From positions 11,276,187 to 11,340,186 of the forward strand of contig CM030715.1 of the NCBI GenBank assembly GCA_017979445.1: DNA of 64,000 nucleotides. Reading direction: 5' to 3'. The stretch comes from Akebia trifoliata (lineage: Eukaryota > Streptophyta > Magnoliopsida > Ranunculales > Lardizabalaceae). Positions within the stretch are counted from its first letter, which is position 1, and every line of letters starts with the position of its first letter. The notes under the pieces are model-generated. The model made no database searches and was not told the DNA's origin. It was given only the letters and a program-made list of their open reading frames with translations. Shown here piece after piece: positions 22,155-34,684 of the stretch. Made by a program: the position numbers and the translations under genes.

Positions 22155-24049
22155 TGTAACACCCTGGATTTTCAACTCATATCTCGAGGAAATTAAATGG
22201 TGAGATTGGGAGGAAAATGTCGAATGAGAGATTTAGAGTAAAATACTCGAATATTGCTATGATTAATTTTGAGAAAAATCGACTTCGCCATTAGATTCAA
22301 AAGGATCGAAATATATACATTAGCCTGTAAGCAAGTTTGAATTCGAGTTCGGAGGAAAAAGTTATAAAATTCTCAAATTTCGCGTTAAGTGGGACCCAAA
22401 ATAGAAAATTTTTGTTAGAGGGAGAATCAAGAAAATTTGACTACACCATTAGAACCACAACGAAAAATTATTTGAAATGGTATATTCGTTTGTCACTTTC
22501 CGAGCCCGAATAGTTAAGTTATGATCGAAACTAGAAATGATGGGAAAATTACAAGTATACCCTTAGCCCTTTTATAAAAGAAAACTCACTTTCTTTTATT
22601 TCATTTCACTTCTTCATTCTTCTCCAAAGAACTCAACTCAGCCATTCTCTAGACCTAGGGTTTCAACCCATTCTCACCATGTTCTAGAGCGAACGAGTCC
22701 GAGTTGAACCTCGACGAAGAAGGCAAAGTTGTCGGCTACAACGAGAGCTACAACTTCACCACCTTTGGTTGTTCATTCTTGTTCGTTTTCTCCATCCTCC
22801 ATCAAAACCAGCCGGGTAGCTCGAGTAAACCTCAACACATTCCATCCGAGGGCTTCATCGAGTTAGGACCTAGGTCTATACTTCATTGTAGAAGCGAAAG
22901 AGAACGTCATTGTCGGATACCTTGCAAACCCTTGCTTATTTGGCATCCAAGTCAGCCCAACCTCGACTCTCGAGCCATCCAATCCTGATTTCTAGTGCTA
23001 GCTTGTATCCTTGGCGTCCACAACCAAGTAAGGGACTTCCAATTCTTATTGGTAGCTTTAGATTTCCGAAATGTGCATTTAGGGTTTTGACACATCGAAA
23101 AGAGATCCATTGCTTACGGTCACGTCAAACGACGAGCCTGAGCCGGATAAATGGTCCCGCAAGCGTGGTAGACACGACCAGCCACAAAATCAGGAACTAC
23201 AAGGTTATTAAGGAATATCATGTCCCGACTGGGAGCGATCCAGTCGTGAATCTCAACTCTTTAATTCCAATACTCCACCATTTATATTATGTATCTGTTG
23301 TTATATTTCGAATTATAAACTGAGAAGCATGTCTATTATTTCAATGTTGTCAACATTATTTGCATAAAATGGAGAATGTATAATGAGTATGGATGATTAA
23401 TGTTATGTGTAATTTTTTTTCAACTGTTTAGTTGCTCATCCCTGGCTATATGTACCAGTTGATCGTATTTTATCTTGTAAAACTTTTCATGTATTAAAAT
23501 GTTCAGTATGCTTTATTCGATCATGCTTAGGAAGAGTTATTAGTAGGAATTGGTTGTGGATTTACTGGGTAACCATTGTTACTCATCCTTTCCTTCCTAT
23601 TTTATTTAGTTTCAGCACTTGTAGCTACCGAGGCAGGCGTAGAATCAGTAATTGAAGAGTATCTGGTCGATCAGATTGATGATCAGAGTTTATTGCCTGG
23701 TGAGCACTAGGACCACATCCCTTAGTGTTGTTAGTTTCATCCAGGATGTATGCAGTTTTTGGATTGAGAGTTTAGGCCTATGTTAGAGTGAGAGTGTTTT
23801 GGGAAGCCTGTATATTGATAAATCTTCTACACTCTGATCTACTTACATGTTTGATGTAATTAGTCTTCCGCTGTTATTTTCCTGTATCTACATTTTTATA
23901 TACAGGTTTTGTTATAAATTGGTTTATCAGGTTTGAGTTTCGTGAAACGCTAACATAAACAGAGGAGACCATGCCAAAATTTCGAGGTGCCACCTAGTAC
24001 CTTGGGATTTGGCCTTGGGATTTGTGTTAGCGTTTGGCGGGGCTCCACA
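22155..24049 (+). repeat. 3' LTR of element CD with an internal deletion
   Basis: It starts TGTAACACCC and ends GGGGCTCCACA. Relative to the 5' LTR about 1.54 kb is missing at a junction near 23090 (5' LTR positions about 19298 to 20837), with a 'tga' microhomology. The deleted segment includes the palindrome cluster. Confidence 0.88.
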
Positions 24050-24054
24050 TGAGT

Positions 24055-26165
24055 TGATTTCGAAGCTATTGCATCATAAAAGAAATTAAACATGTAGGAA
24101 TTTTTTCCTACTACATTTTAGTTGCTAAATTTTTAGTAAATTTGAGTATCAATCGAGGGTCACATCTTCTAAAACCATGCAAGATTAGAATATTTAAATC
24201 CTTGATCATATTTTTAAATTGTAAATCTTGTGTAAAAGTTAAAAAAAGAATAACTCTTTTAATTTTAAAATCATGAAGAATCGAGAAAAATTGAAAAAGG
24301 ATTGTAAACAAGTTCGAGGTGAAACCAGAGGAGAAGATGAAAAATTGTTATGCTTAGTTGACCCAAGAAAAGTTCGGTCGACCAAACTCGATCGCTCGAC
24401 CTATCACCACAACAACTCTTTGATTCAAATGCCCGACCTCAACACATTATTTTCATGAAAACCATTTAAGTAAATGGTATGCTTAATTTTAATCATACTA
24501 TTTACTTTAAATTATTTAATAAAATGAAGGAATTACCTCCATTTGAAAACAATGGAAATGTTTTAAAAATGCAAATATCTACTTACCAAAATCTAATTTT
24601 TTATTCAAAAAATGAAACATAATTTATGGCTTTTTGTCAGTTTTTCAAATCTTGATATCTTTTACATTACTTTGAATTAAGCTACAAAAATTATATGATG
24701 TCAATACAATTATTTAAGGATTTCGATTTTAAAAATCAATTTTACATTTAGTAGACTTTGAAAAATCATTTTTTTTAACACTTAGTCAAATTTTACAGCT
24801 TTCCATACTTTTAACTATTTATGATTTTATCATGTTTTTTGAGTCTTTTTTACTCAATCAAGACCATCATATAGAATTGGTCGATGCCTTAGAAGCATAA
24901 ACACTTTTGGAAAATATATACTTTAATAGATATAAAGAAAGATAGATGACTGATGGATGGATAATAAGAATGTATGACCTCAAATGTTTGATAAGATAGT
25001 GATTTCAAAAGCATGTAGTGGATTAGGCCAACACTATTGCATGATAGATAGATTGACGAATATCTCATGTGTTCCCACGATCACATGAAAATATGATGGA
25101 TAGATGGAACTAGATGGCATTACCATTACTTTGTATTTTTGATAAAAAAAAAATTATATATACACTATGAAACAAAATCATTTTTATTTATTAGAAAAGA
25201 ATTGTAGAAAACCTAAAAAGAGTGATGCGTTGTTATATTTTTGGAAGCAACAGGTTAATTTATGATAATACTTGATGGTATATTCTCTTGGATAGTATGG
25301 GATACCTTAGAAGGTAGTACAACTTATGAGATCTTGGAATTTCTCCTCTTTTTTCTTGATGTATATTTGTGTGTAAAGGCGATTTTTGTATAGTATAGAG
25401 ATAGTCTAAGGTTCACATCTATGGCCTCATGATAGACTGATCATTTTTAGTTTGTAATCATCAAAAGAATATCTAACGTTATTGGCCTAAGTATTTAGAC
25501 CTTGGTCAATGGTCGATTTTGAACTAGATAAATGATCATCCAAGTGTGGTAACAACGACCACCAACAAAATCAAATGCTAACGATAGGATTCCACATCGT
25601 AAGGAATTTAGAATATCGATAATCCATGCTGAGGCTTTTTCTATCGGTGTGTTCCTCAAAATCACTTGTTGATTACACCGTTGTATTCTTATTATATATT
25701 TTTCTTTTGTGATGATAGATATACATTTTAGTTTAAAGTATGATAGATTATCTTCATTATGATTTGATAGATTGAGGACTATTATAACTATTTACTACTT
25801 TTATTTAGACATTATCTGAATGTTATGTTATATTAAAGTTTGCATTCTATAATTTTTTTTAGTTTGATTATATTGCATTTGTGACTAGTTGTTAGAATAG
25901 CTTTATCCTATTGAGTAACTCCCCTATTACTCACCCTATCATTCACCCTTTTAGATTTTTTAGCTATTGAGGTGCTTGTTTACGAAGAGTCGTATGAGGA
26001 AGTCCCTGAGGAGTAATTTGTTGATGTCTTGTTATTGTCGTCGAGTTGAGGATTGTTATTGCATTTTAGTAGTTGTTATGATTATATATGAAATATATGT
26101 ATTAGTTTGGGAACTTTGTAATTTGATGTATTTTTAAAATTGAAGATTTTGGATAATGACTATGT
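24055..26165 (+). repeat. 3' LTR of element J, part 2
   Basis: It continues the J LTR after the CD insertion. Diverged counterparts of CD LTR blocks can be recognised in order: 24660-24790 (compare 19950-20090), 25535-25590 (the 'gataaatg.tc..ccaag.gtggta' block) and 25915-25960 (the 'gttactcaccc' block). The exact end is uncertain. Confidence 0.5.
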
Positions 26166-26179
26166 TTGATGATAGCTTC

Positions 26180-26870
26180 TGTTTACTACCATTTTAAAGC
26201 GACTAAAATTAATATTTTTATACTCTATTTAGCTTTTGGGCAAGTAAGGGATCCAAAAGAAAAGGGGGATGTTACCAAGTTAGCAAGAATAAAGTTAATC
26301 TATGTTACAAATTTTAAATCTATTTTTGTATTTTTGAAAAATAAAAATGAGAGTAGATGTTGCTGGCAAATAAAACATTAAAAAGAAGATTTATACTAAG
26401 AAAACGAGAAAAATAAAGTCATTTGTGATTGAAGTAACCTAAGATTAGTAAATAAAATTGTAATTAAGTCTATCCTTCTTTGCACTCAACCTTAAGGGCT
26501 TGATGTGAGCTCCTTAGTTGGAAGATATGGTATGAAGGTTGGAAAAATAAATATAGTTAGGACTCATTCACTCAGTAATGTGTGTAGTCTCTACCACCAA
26601 TATCTAGAATAAGTATATTCTATCTTGATCTTATCTAGGCATAAAATATTTAAATTAAGCATATGAAGTGTAGATGTTCATCTTAAGCTTTGATTCATTA
26701 GAGTTGGATAAAACCTTGAAGTAAATCTTATAAACAATATAAAGAACATGGAAGGATATAGAGATAACACAGAATTAAAGCTTGCTCCTAGGCTTCCTCC
26801 TCTTACTAATGGAGAGAGTTTAGCCTATGGTCATTTCAAGGATTCAAGAAGAAGTAGAAGAAACTACACT
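26180..26870. repeat. Dispersed repeat R, copy 1
   Basis: About 0.7 kb aligns by eye with 48199-48892, including 'gggcaagtaagggatc', 'gttaccaag' and 'gggcttg.tgtgagctcc'. There is no coding potential. It lies downstream of the Athila-like integrase, so it may be that element's 3' noncoding region or LTR; I could not locate convincing LTR ends. Confidence 0.55.
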
Positions 26871-28020
26871 AGTATTCATGGTAACCAAGACACATTATTT
26901 CCTTGAGAAATTATTTAAGTAAATCTTAACTACAAAATGAAAATTACCGTGAAAATACCAAGGGATTGGGAGGAGAAGCGAGAAGGGACAAGAGCCTAAG
27001 GACTCTTTTATAATTGGAAAATTGATTTATTTATAGACTTGAGGTGCTCTCAAAGGATCCAAAAATAGCCACCATCACTCTTGCCTATAATCTCATGTGC
27101 AAAGCAAACTAAAGAATTTTTAGGGCGATTCGTTCGAGGTGGACTGTGTCACATTGATTTTTGACTACACCACATAAGTCTGGAAACATCCAAATCTCTA
27201 TTTTTGCATGGTTGTTTGATTGGACTTCCTGATTATAGTGAACTCTTAATTGATTGATTTGGTATTCATCTGGATGGGTTGACCATTGATCTGTACACTA
27301 ATCACACGAGATCAATTTTTTGAAAACTACAATTATTTTGTGCAATTAAGCCTAATAAATATGGTATAACATGAAATGCGAGAAGTTGATGTTTAACATA
27401 CTTATTTACCTAATCTAATGAAATAAGAACAAAAATTAAGATAAATACTTGGGAAAGTATGGATAAATTAACCTTTGGAGACACTGATCACAACTCCTAA
27501 ACTTATCTTTTTCTAGTCCCTTAGAAAATAATTGTGCCACTTTTGTGAGCATCTCGACGGCATTTAGTGAATGTAGCAAGCCCTGAAACCACTAGGCTAC
27601 CCCTAGTGGATGAGTTTGACTCGTGAAGGTTTGTAAGGAATATACCTACAAGATTCGAAATAATTTTTGAGGTAATAATAGTCAAAATCAATGTTTATAT
27701 CTAAGAACACAAGTTCTTTTAATATTTCTTAGTTATTTGGAAGTAATACTTGGTATGGAATCTCAACTATTATTTCTCTATGAAAAAACTTAGACATAAA
27801 TTGAACTTTAAGATACAGTGATTTTAACTTAAAAACTTTAGAGATTCGGTTTCCTAAAGTGAGTTTGTACCTTCTAATTAATTCGGAATAATTAGATCAA
27901 CTTAGGGTTAATTATAAACTTAGCATCCTTTCTGGGGTAATGCGAAGTGTGGATGTTCACTTTAATACCTCTAAGGTGCTTTATCTGTGATATTCCAACG
28001 TACTCATATTTTAACACTTG
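26871..28020. other. Noncoding sequence downstream of element K pol
   Basis: AT-rich, no ORF of note. A segment near 27940-27990 resembles 26655-26700 (the 'gtg.agatgttca' stretch), suggesting repeat R or a related sequence extends here. A perfect 8-bp hairpin (ccactagg, loop ctacc, cctagtgg) lies at 27589-27609. Probably the 3' untranslated part of element K. Confidence 0.35.
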
Positions 28021-28027
28021 ATAGCTT

Positions 28028-28480
28028 TCACTCTACTGAAACTTTAAACTTTTCACCTCTGAGGTATTTTTCCATCAACAATACAAAGATTTTATTACAA
28101 AAATGTGTGTCATCATCACTTATGATAGCTCGTGGAGTACTGGATCTTGATAAGATGGTTTCTTTAACAAAGTTAATCACCACCTTGTGATCGTTTGTGT
28201 TACATACCACAGTTTCTACCTATTTGGATACGTAATCAATTGTAACAAGGATATATTGGAAACCCTAGGAGATAGGAAAGGGTCCCATAAAATCTATGCC
28301 CCAAACGTAAAAAATTTTGATGACCAGGATAAGATTCTAAGGCATTTCATTTCTTTTGAAAATTTTTCCTAAATTACAACATTGACTAAGTGATTTACTA
28401 AACTCGTGGGCATCTTAGAAATGGACGTTCAGAAGAAACTGCACTGCATGTTTTTACAATGGTTTTCTTAACAATGAAGT
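28028..28480 (-). pseudogene. pol: Integrase of element K
   Basis: The readable minus-strand frame contains VWGIDFMGPFPIS (first catalytic Asp), ILVTIDYVSK and, from 28210, TPRAIISDDDTHFCN (second catalytic Asp), with in-frame stops between them. The catalytic Glu region beyond 28028 is not readable. It would have catalysed cDNA insertion. It is separated from RNase H by the 3.4-kb solo LTR E. Confidence 0.75.
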
Positions 28481-28524
28481 GCCCTCGTAGGTATGATTAT
28501 GATAAAAATCTATAATATTGGCTT

Positions 28525-31500
28525 TGTGACGTCCCGCCAAACGCTCACACAAATCCCAAGGCCAAATCCCAAGGTACTAGGTGGCACCTCGAAATTTCGG
28601 CATGGTCTCCTCTATTTATGTTAGCGTTTTAAGGAACTCAAACCTGATAAACCAATTTATAACAAAACCTGTATATAAAAATGTAGATACAGGAAAAATA
28701 ACAGCGGAAGACTAATTACATCTAACATGTAAGTAGATCAGAGTGCGGAAGATTTATAAATATACAAGCTTACCAAAACACTCTCACTCTAACATAGGCC
28801 TAAACTCTCAATCCAAAAATTACATACATCCTGAGTGAAACTAACAACACTAAGGGATGTGGCCCTAGTGCTCACCAGGCAATAAACTCTAATCATCGAT
28901 CTGATCGACCAGATACTCTTCAATTACTGACTCTACACCTGCCTCGGTAGCTGCAAGTGCTGAAACTAAAAAAAATAGGAAGGAAAGGGTGAGTAACAAT
29001 GGTTACCCAGTAAGTCCACAGCCAATTCCTACTAATAACCCTTCCTAAGCATGATCGAATAAAGCATACTGAACATTTTAATACATGCAAGGTTTTACAA
29101 GATAAAATACGATCAACTGGTACATATAGCCAAGGATGAGCAACTAAACAGTTGCAAAAAATTACACATAACATTAATCATCCATACTCATTATACATTC
29201 TCCATTTTATGCAAATAATGTTGACAACATTGAAATAATAGACATGCTTCTCAGTTTATAATTCGAAATATAACAACAGATACATAATACAAATGGTGGA
29301 GTATTAGAATTAAAGAGTTGGGATTCACGACTGGACCGTTCCCAGTCGAGACATGATATTCCTCAATAACATTGTAGTTCCTGATTTTGTGGCTGGTCGT
29401 GTCTACGACGCTTGCGGGACCATTTATTCGGCTCAGGCTGGCCGTTTGACGTAACCGTAAGCAATGGGTCTCTTTTCGTTGTGTTAGAACGTTTGACTAC
29501 TACTAGATTGTTAGTGATCACTGACTAATCATCTTCGTTTATGCCTATCAGGCGTGCATATGATTCCCAAATGACACTCCACCCGTATACAACCACCTTT
29601 ACAATACACGTTCACTGGTAAAGATAAGAAAGGAATGGACCCGGATTCCAGTTGTGACTCCACTCTCATACTCGTCCCATACCACGTATGAGTTTGGTGG
29701 TCCCTACCGTACATCCCAGGATAGTGTACCCCTCCGGATGATGTGACACACTATCCCTTCAGGCATTCACTAACCCTTTAACAACTCACAAAATAGCTAC
29801 GTACATATATGATTTTTCATTTAAAACAAAAGAAAAATTAACAGAACAGGGTTGAGAACGGATATCCAGTTCCTACCATGCAACCGTAGCCACCCGGCCT
29901 AAAATAAATAACAGTACTCAGCGCACGCGCTAACATAATCGGAAATAAACATGCAACCCTTTCATTAATAACCTGGATATCCTTTCACCAACCTACACAC
30001 AACATACAATGTAAAAGGTAGACATCACCCCTCGGGTGTGATTCTGACAATTTACCATTTCATCCATTTCCCATTCTTTCAACATTCTCATTTTTTGTCT
30101 TTTCAAATCAACCATCCATTTTCAATCTTTCAAGGTCATTATTTCGGTCTTTCCATTGAAAACCTTCAAAGTTTATTCACAAACAAGGTCCCGATGATGC
30201 ACGGGGCAAAAGCTGTTAAAAATAATGAAAGCTGGTGAAAATTTGGCTAAGTGTCGGAAACTCAGTTTTTCAAAGTTCTCGAAATTGAAAATGGGTTTTT
30301 CGAAATGAAAGTCTCACTTACGAGATTCGACACCATATAGTTTTTGTAATCTAATTCAAAGTAATGTGAAAATTATTATATTTTGAAAACTTGTCGAAAA
30401 CGTCGAAATTTACGTTTTGTTCTTAAAACCAAAATTTGGATTTTGATCCTTTGAGATTTGGATCTTAAAACCATTCCCATTGTTCCGAAATGGGGGGTAA
30501 AACCTTAATTTCATTAAAGAACTTAAAGTAAATGGAAAGTAAAAATTAAAAAGGACATTTACTTTAATGTTTTTAATGAAATAAAGGGTGAGAAATAATG
30601 TATAAGGTCGTCAAAACTGTGTCTGTCGGTGGCAGAATCAATATGCTGTCGGTGGAACCGACAGAATACACATCGGTAGGTGTCGGTGGGACCGACGGTC
30701 CTGCCGACAGAACAAAGTTTTCGGCGGCTTCTTGATTTCGTCGGTGGCAGAAGCAACATTCTGTTGGTGGGACCGACAGAATGCCTTCGGTAGGTGCCGG
30801 TGGCACCGACCCTTCCCACCTACAACCTGAACCTCACTCGCGATTTTTGGATTTTTCGATCCCTTTTTCGATTTCTTCTTCCATTCTTCGAACCATTCGA
30901 CCCACCCACGATTTTATTATCAAAATTCGATAAAGCATAAACAAAACACCTACTTCTACCATGAATTTGAAATCAAACACCAATTTCTACGATTTAAATG
31001 CAAACAATAAGTTTTGTTTCAAAACCCTAAATGCACATTTCGGAAATCTAAAGCTACCAATAAGAATTGGAAGTCCCTTACTTGGTTGTAGACGCCAAGG
31101 ATACAAGCTAGCACTACAAATCAGGGTTGGATGGCTCGAGAGTCGAGGTTGGGCTGACTTGGATGCCAAATAAGCAAGGGTTTGCAAGGTATCCGACAAT
31201 GACGTTCTCATTCGCTTCTACAATGAAGTATAGACCTAGCTCCTAACTCGATGAAGCCCTCGGATGGAATGTATTGAGGTTTACTCGAGCTACCCGGCTG
31301 GTTTTGAGGGAGGATGGAGAAAACGAACAAGAATGAACAACCAAAGGTGGTGAAGTTGTAGCCCTCGTCGTGGCCGACAACTTTGTCTTCTTCGTCGAGG
31401 TTCAACTCGGCTTCGTTTGCGCACAAACTTGATGGTAATGGGTCGAAACCCTAGGGTGGAGAAGTGGCTGTCGTTTGGGGTTTCTTAGAAAAGAAGAGAA

Positions 31501-31954
31501 AAATAAAATAAAAGAAATCAGATTTTTCTTTTTATAATAAAGCTGAGGGGCATACTTGTAATTTCCCCCTTATTTCTAGTTTCGACCGTAACTTAACTAT
31601 TCGGATTCGGAAAGCGACAAACGAATATACCATTTCGAATAATTTTTTACTACGGATCTAATGGTGTCATCAATCTTTTCGATTCTCACTCTAACGAAAT
31701 TCTACTATTTTGGGTCCCACTTAACACGAAATTCGAGGATTCTATAACTTCTCCATCCGAATTCAAATTCGAACTTGCTTATAGGCTAATGTATATATTT
31801 CGATCCTTTTGAATCTAATGGCGAAATTGATTTTCCTTGAAATTAATCATAGTAATATTCGAGTATTTTACTCTAAGTCTTTCACTCAATATTTTCCTCC
31901 AAATCTCATCATTTAATTTCCTCGAGATATGAGTTGAAAATCCGGGGTGTTACA
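28525..31954 (-). mobile_element. Solo gypsy LTR E (3.43 kb)
   Basis: The minus strand starts TGTAACACCCCGG at 31954 and ends with the GGCGGGACGTCACA terminus at 28525. The flanks are a perfect GGCTT duplication (28520-28524 and 31955-31959). It is full length and close to the 5' LTR of element CD, including the palindrome cluster at 30614-30820. It split the pol of element K. Confidence 0.92.
30614..30820. repeat. Inverted-repeat cluster in LTR E
   Basis: Sites include gtcggtggaaccgac (30649), gtcggtgggaccgacgg (30679), ggtgggaccgacag (30766) and ggtgccggtggcaccgac (30794). The cluster is homologous to 19490-19670. The half-site tcggtggcagaagc (30740) matches the copia LTR half-site gcttctgccaccga read on the other strand. 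Confidence 0.82.
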
Positions 31955-31959
31955 GGCTT

Positions 31960-32179
31960 GCTCACAGGTTGGAATGCAACATCTAATAATCTGGTTGGGA
32001 CAGTACAGGAATAAATATGGTTCGTCCCAAAAATACCATTTGACTTTCGAAAGGAGACGGAGTTTCTCTTACTTGGCATTGAGACTGGTAATTAACCTAT
32101 AACTAAATAGTTGACAATGTTAACTCACCACGAATTGTAAAAATTGGAGATTTGTATAAGTTGCTTATTAGGAAAGGAT
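31960..32179 (-). other. Element K spacer between RNase H and the LTR E insertion
   Basis: Decayed continuation of K pol (RNase H to integrase linker). No frame long enough to assign. Confidence 0.4.
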
Positions 32180-32401
32180 TCAAATGGGTAAAGATTCCTC
32201 AGATGACTCAGTAACAAACCTAGATAGGTGATCAGTTACGACATTTTTTACACCCTTTTTGTCTTTGATCTTAAGATCAAACTCTTGTAAAAGTAGAATC
32301 CAACGGATTAACCTTGCTTTAGCATCCTTCTTAGATAGCAGGTACTTCAATGTAACATGGTTTGTGTAGCCACAACTTTCAATCCTATTAAATAGGGACA
32401 T
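32180..32401 (-). pseudogene. pol: RNase H C-terminal part of element K
   Basis: A 73-codon frame contains [21 protein letters not shown] and [15 protein letters not shown], then VTDHLSRF, the usual end of plant gypsy RNase H. The upstream part, with the first acidic residues, is out of frame. Function: template RNA degradation. Confidence 0.8.
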
Positions 32402-32558
32402 AATTTATCAATGACATAGACGACTACTACCATTTCCTTCTCTATTGTAGAGAACTTAAGCTGGGCATTACTGAGAGTTTTACTAGCTTTCTAGATAACG
32501 TGATGATGTTATCTATTTGCTGACCCAAAATAACACCTATAGCATAATCCGAAGTATC

Positions 32559-33394
32559 TCACATAACCTCAAATGGAACACTCCAATTTGGAGGTTGAAT
32601 GATGGATGTCGAGGTAAACTTGAACTTAAGCTTGTTAAATGCATAAAGACATGACTCTGAGAACTTGAAAGGAATATACTTTTTTAAGAGTTCACATAAA
32701 GGCTTTGAGATCTTCCCAAAATCTTTAATGAATTTACGATAGAAACCTGCATGGTCTAAAAATGACCTAATTTCTTTGATTATTTTAGAATATGGTAACT
32801 TTTCAATTAAACTTACCTTCGCTATATTTACTTCAATCCCTCTCACAGAAAAAATATGCCCTATCACAATTTTGGATGTTACTATAAAATATCATTTTTT
32901 CTAATTGAGGACTAGGTTGACTTATTTACAATGCATAAGAACCAAAGTCAAGTGATGGAGACATTCCTCAAAACTTGATCAAAATATTGAAAATTTGTCC
33001 ACGAACACTTTGAGATATATTTCTATCATGTCTAAAAATATACTCATCATACACCTCTAAAACGTAGTTGGTGTATTGCATAATCCAAAGGGCATCCGTC
33101 GATATGCAAAAGGAGAAGTAAAAGTTATTTTCTCCTAATCGGTGGGAACAATGGGTTTTTGGTTGTACCCAGCAAGACCATCCAAAAAAAATAATGGGAA
33201 TGTCCTACTAGATGCTCTAACATTTGGACAATGAAATGAAGCAAAAAGTGATCTTTAGGAGTCCTTGAGTTGAGTTTTTTAATATTGACACACACTCTCC
33301 ATCCGATTTGGACTTGAGTGAGAATTAACTCATTGTTTTGGTTCACTACCACAGTGATACCCGATTTCTTAGGAATAACCTGAATGAGACTCAC
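32559..33394 (-). pseudogene. pol: Reverse transcriptase of element K
   Basis: Frame from 33394: PKKSGITVVVNQ, WRVCVNIKKLNSRTPKDHF, QMLEHLVGHSHY. At a T-run near 33185 the frame shifts into FLDGLAGYNQ (first catalytic Asp), then AYRRMPFGLCNTPTTF. The YXDD-equivalent box reads FVDK, so the second Asp is lost. The frame from 32867 gives RGIEVNIAKVSLIEKLP, FLDHAGFYRKFIKDFGKISK and NWSVPFEVM, the RT thumb and start of RNase H. Multiple stops; enzymatically dead. Confidence 0.85.
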
Positions 33395-33673
33395 CCAACG
33401 ACTATCAAAAATGAGGTAAATGATACTTTCATCTAATAATTTTATTACTTCACTCCAGATTACATCTTTTGTGATAAGATTTCGTCATTTCTGAGGTTCT
33501 AAGGAAGGCTTAGTGAAATCCTTTAAACTAATATGGTGCATTACTACAGAAAAACTAATTCCTTTAATGTCAGTTATGGTTCACCCAATAGCTTGTTGAT
33601 GTTCTCTCAAAACTTTTAAAAATTTTTCCTCTTGGACTACACTAAGGTGAGAGAGAATTATCATAGGAAAAGT

Positions 33674-34426
33674 TTAATTTTTTCCAAGAAATGCGTATCT
33701 CAAAGTCTCTAGAAGCACTTTGAGTTCTAACATAGGAGGCTCAATTTGGGAAGGAACGATAGTAGAAGTCCGAACAAGAAGACTTTCAACTTTTGCGTGC
33801 CAACATGCAGAGTCTAAGTAAGGAACATATTTAAGCAAAGCATTGAGTTCGATTATGGCCTCTTCTCTATCAAAATTGTGATCAAAATGGGTTGAACATC
33901 TATCTAGGAGATTAGTATACCTGAAATCTTGACATGTTTGATTAACTAGCATATCTAACATGTTCACTTCCTCTACATTATTATCTGTATCAATTCCTTG
34001 GAAATTATAGAAGACATTCAATTTGACTTTCATATCCCCAAATGATAAATATATAATCTTGTTTCTACAGCAAATAACTACATTAGAAATTGCTGAAAAT
34101 AGACATCCTAAGATTATAAAAACATGACTATGCAGATTGATAACTGGTTTTGTGTCTAGGACAACAACGTCTACTGGGAAATAGAAATCCTTGACTTTCA
34201 CTATCACATCTTCTAATATATCTTTGAGAATCTTAATGGACCTATTATTTAAGCTCAATGTGACATTGATGGGCTTCAAAAAATCCAAACCTAGTTGTTT
34301 ATAAACCAAGTAAGGTAAAAGATTCATACTTGTCCCTAAGTCTAAGAAATATTTTTCAACCACTTGATAACCAATGTGAATGGAAATTGTCGGATATCTA
34401 GGATCTTTAAATTTTGATGCGATCTT
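33674..34426 (-). pseudogene. pol: Aspartic protease region of element K
   Basis: The readable segment runs from KFKDPRYPTISIHIGY into the catalytic motif FLDLGTSMNLLPYLVYKQLG, then IVKVKDFYFPVDVVVLD and the LGCLF segment. An Asp-Leu-Gly-Thr/Ala-Ser box followed by NLLPY is typical of Athila/Tat-type plant gypsy proteases. Downstream codons lead to the linker before RT. Confidence 0.8.
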
Positions 34427-34684
34427 TTAGTGGATGAGAGACGAAACTTGGGCTGCCATGATGGTTTCCCAAGGAAATGATATTTTCTTTTTAGTTATGG
34501 TCAAATCTTTATGGAATTTTACATAAGAAAGTATTTGCTTAATGGTATCTAAGAATGGAATATTGGTGTGTACACTTTGGAAAACTTCAAGGATACCCTC
34601 AAACTGCTTACTCTTCTTATTATCTCTAAGGTGATGGAAAAATATAGCTTTTAGAATTGGTGTAATGATAGAAAGTTTATCCAA
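34427..34684 (-). pseudogene. gag: Gag C-terminal remnant of element K
   Basis: The 85-codon frame contains FQSVHTNIPFLDTIKQILSY followed by VKFHKDL, which resembles the conserved 'INIPF...QMPSYAKFMKDL' stretch before protease in Athila-like gag-pol. The remainder upstream is cut off by solo LTR F at 34733. Confidence 0.6.

Larger units (their letters stand above)
18356..24049 (+). mobile_element. Internally deleted gypsy element CD
   Basis: Two LTRs in direct orientation flank only about 0.7 kb of internal sequence, and the outer flanks are a perfect TGAGT duplication (18351-18355 and 24050-24054). This shows one insertion, not two independent solo LTRs. A deletion starting at 21457 removed the end of the 5' LTR, the PBS and all of gag-pol, leaving only the noncoding 3' end of the internal region. 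The two LTR starts differ at roughly 3% of the first 290 bases, so the insertion is young. It cannot be mobile on its own. Confidence 0.9.

Noticed and set aside
18356..24049. Two independent solo LTRs in tandem
   Set aside because: The outer flanks share TGAGT and a polypurine tract precedes the second LTR, so they belong to one internally deleted element.
26269..26290. + strand LTR start (TGTTACCAAG after a purine run aaaagaaaaggggga)
   Set aside because: The second copy of the repeat at 48269 lacks the purine run, and no matching LTR end was found, so the boundary is not supported.
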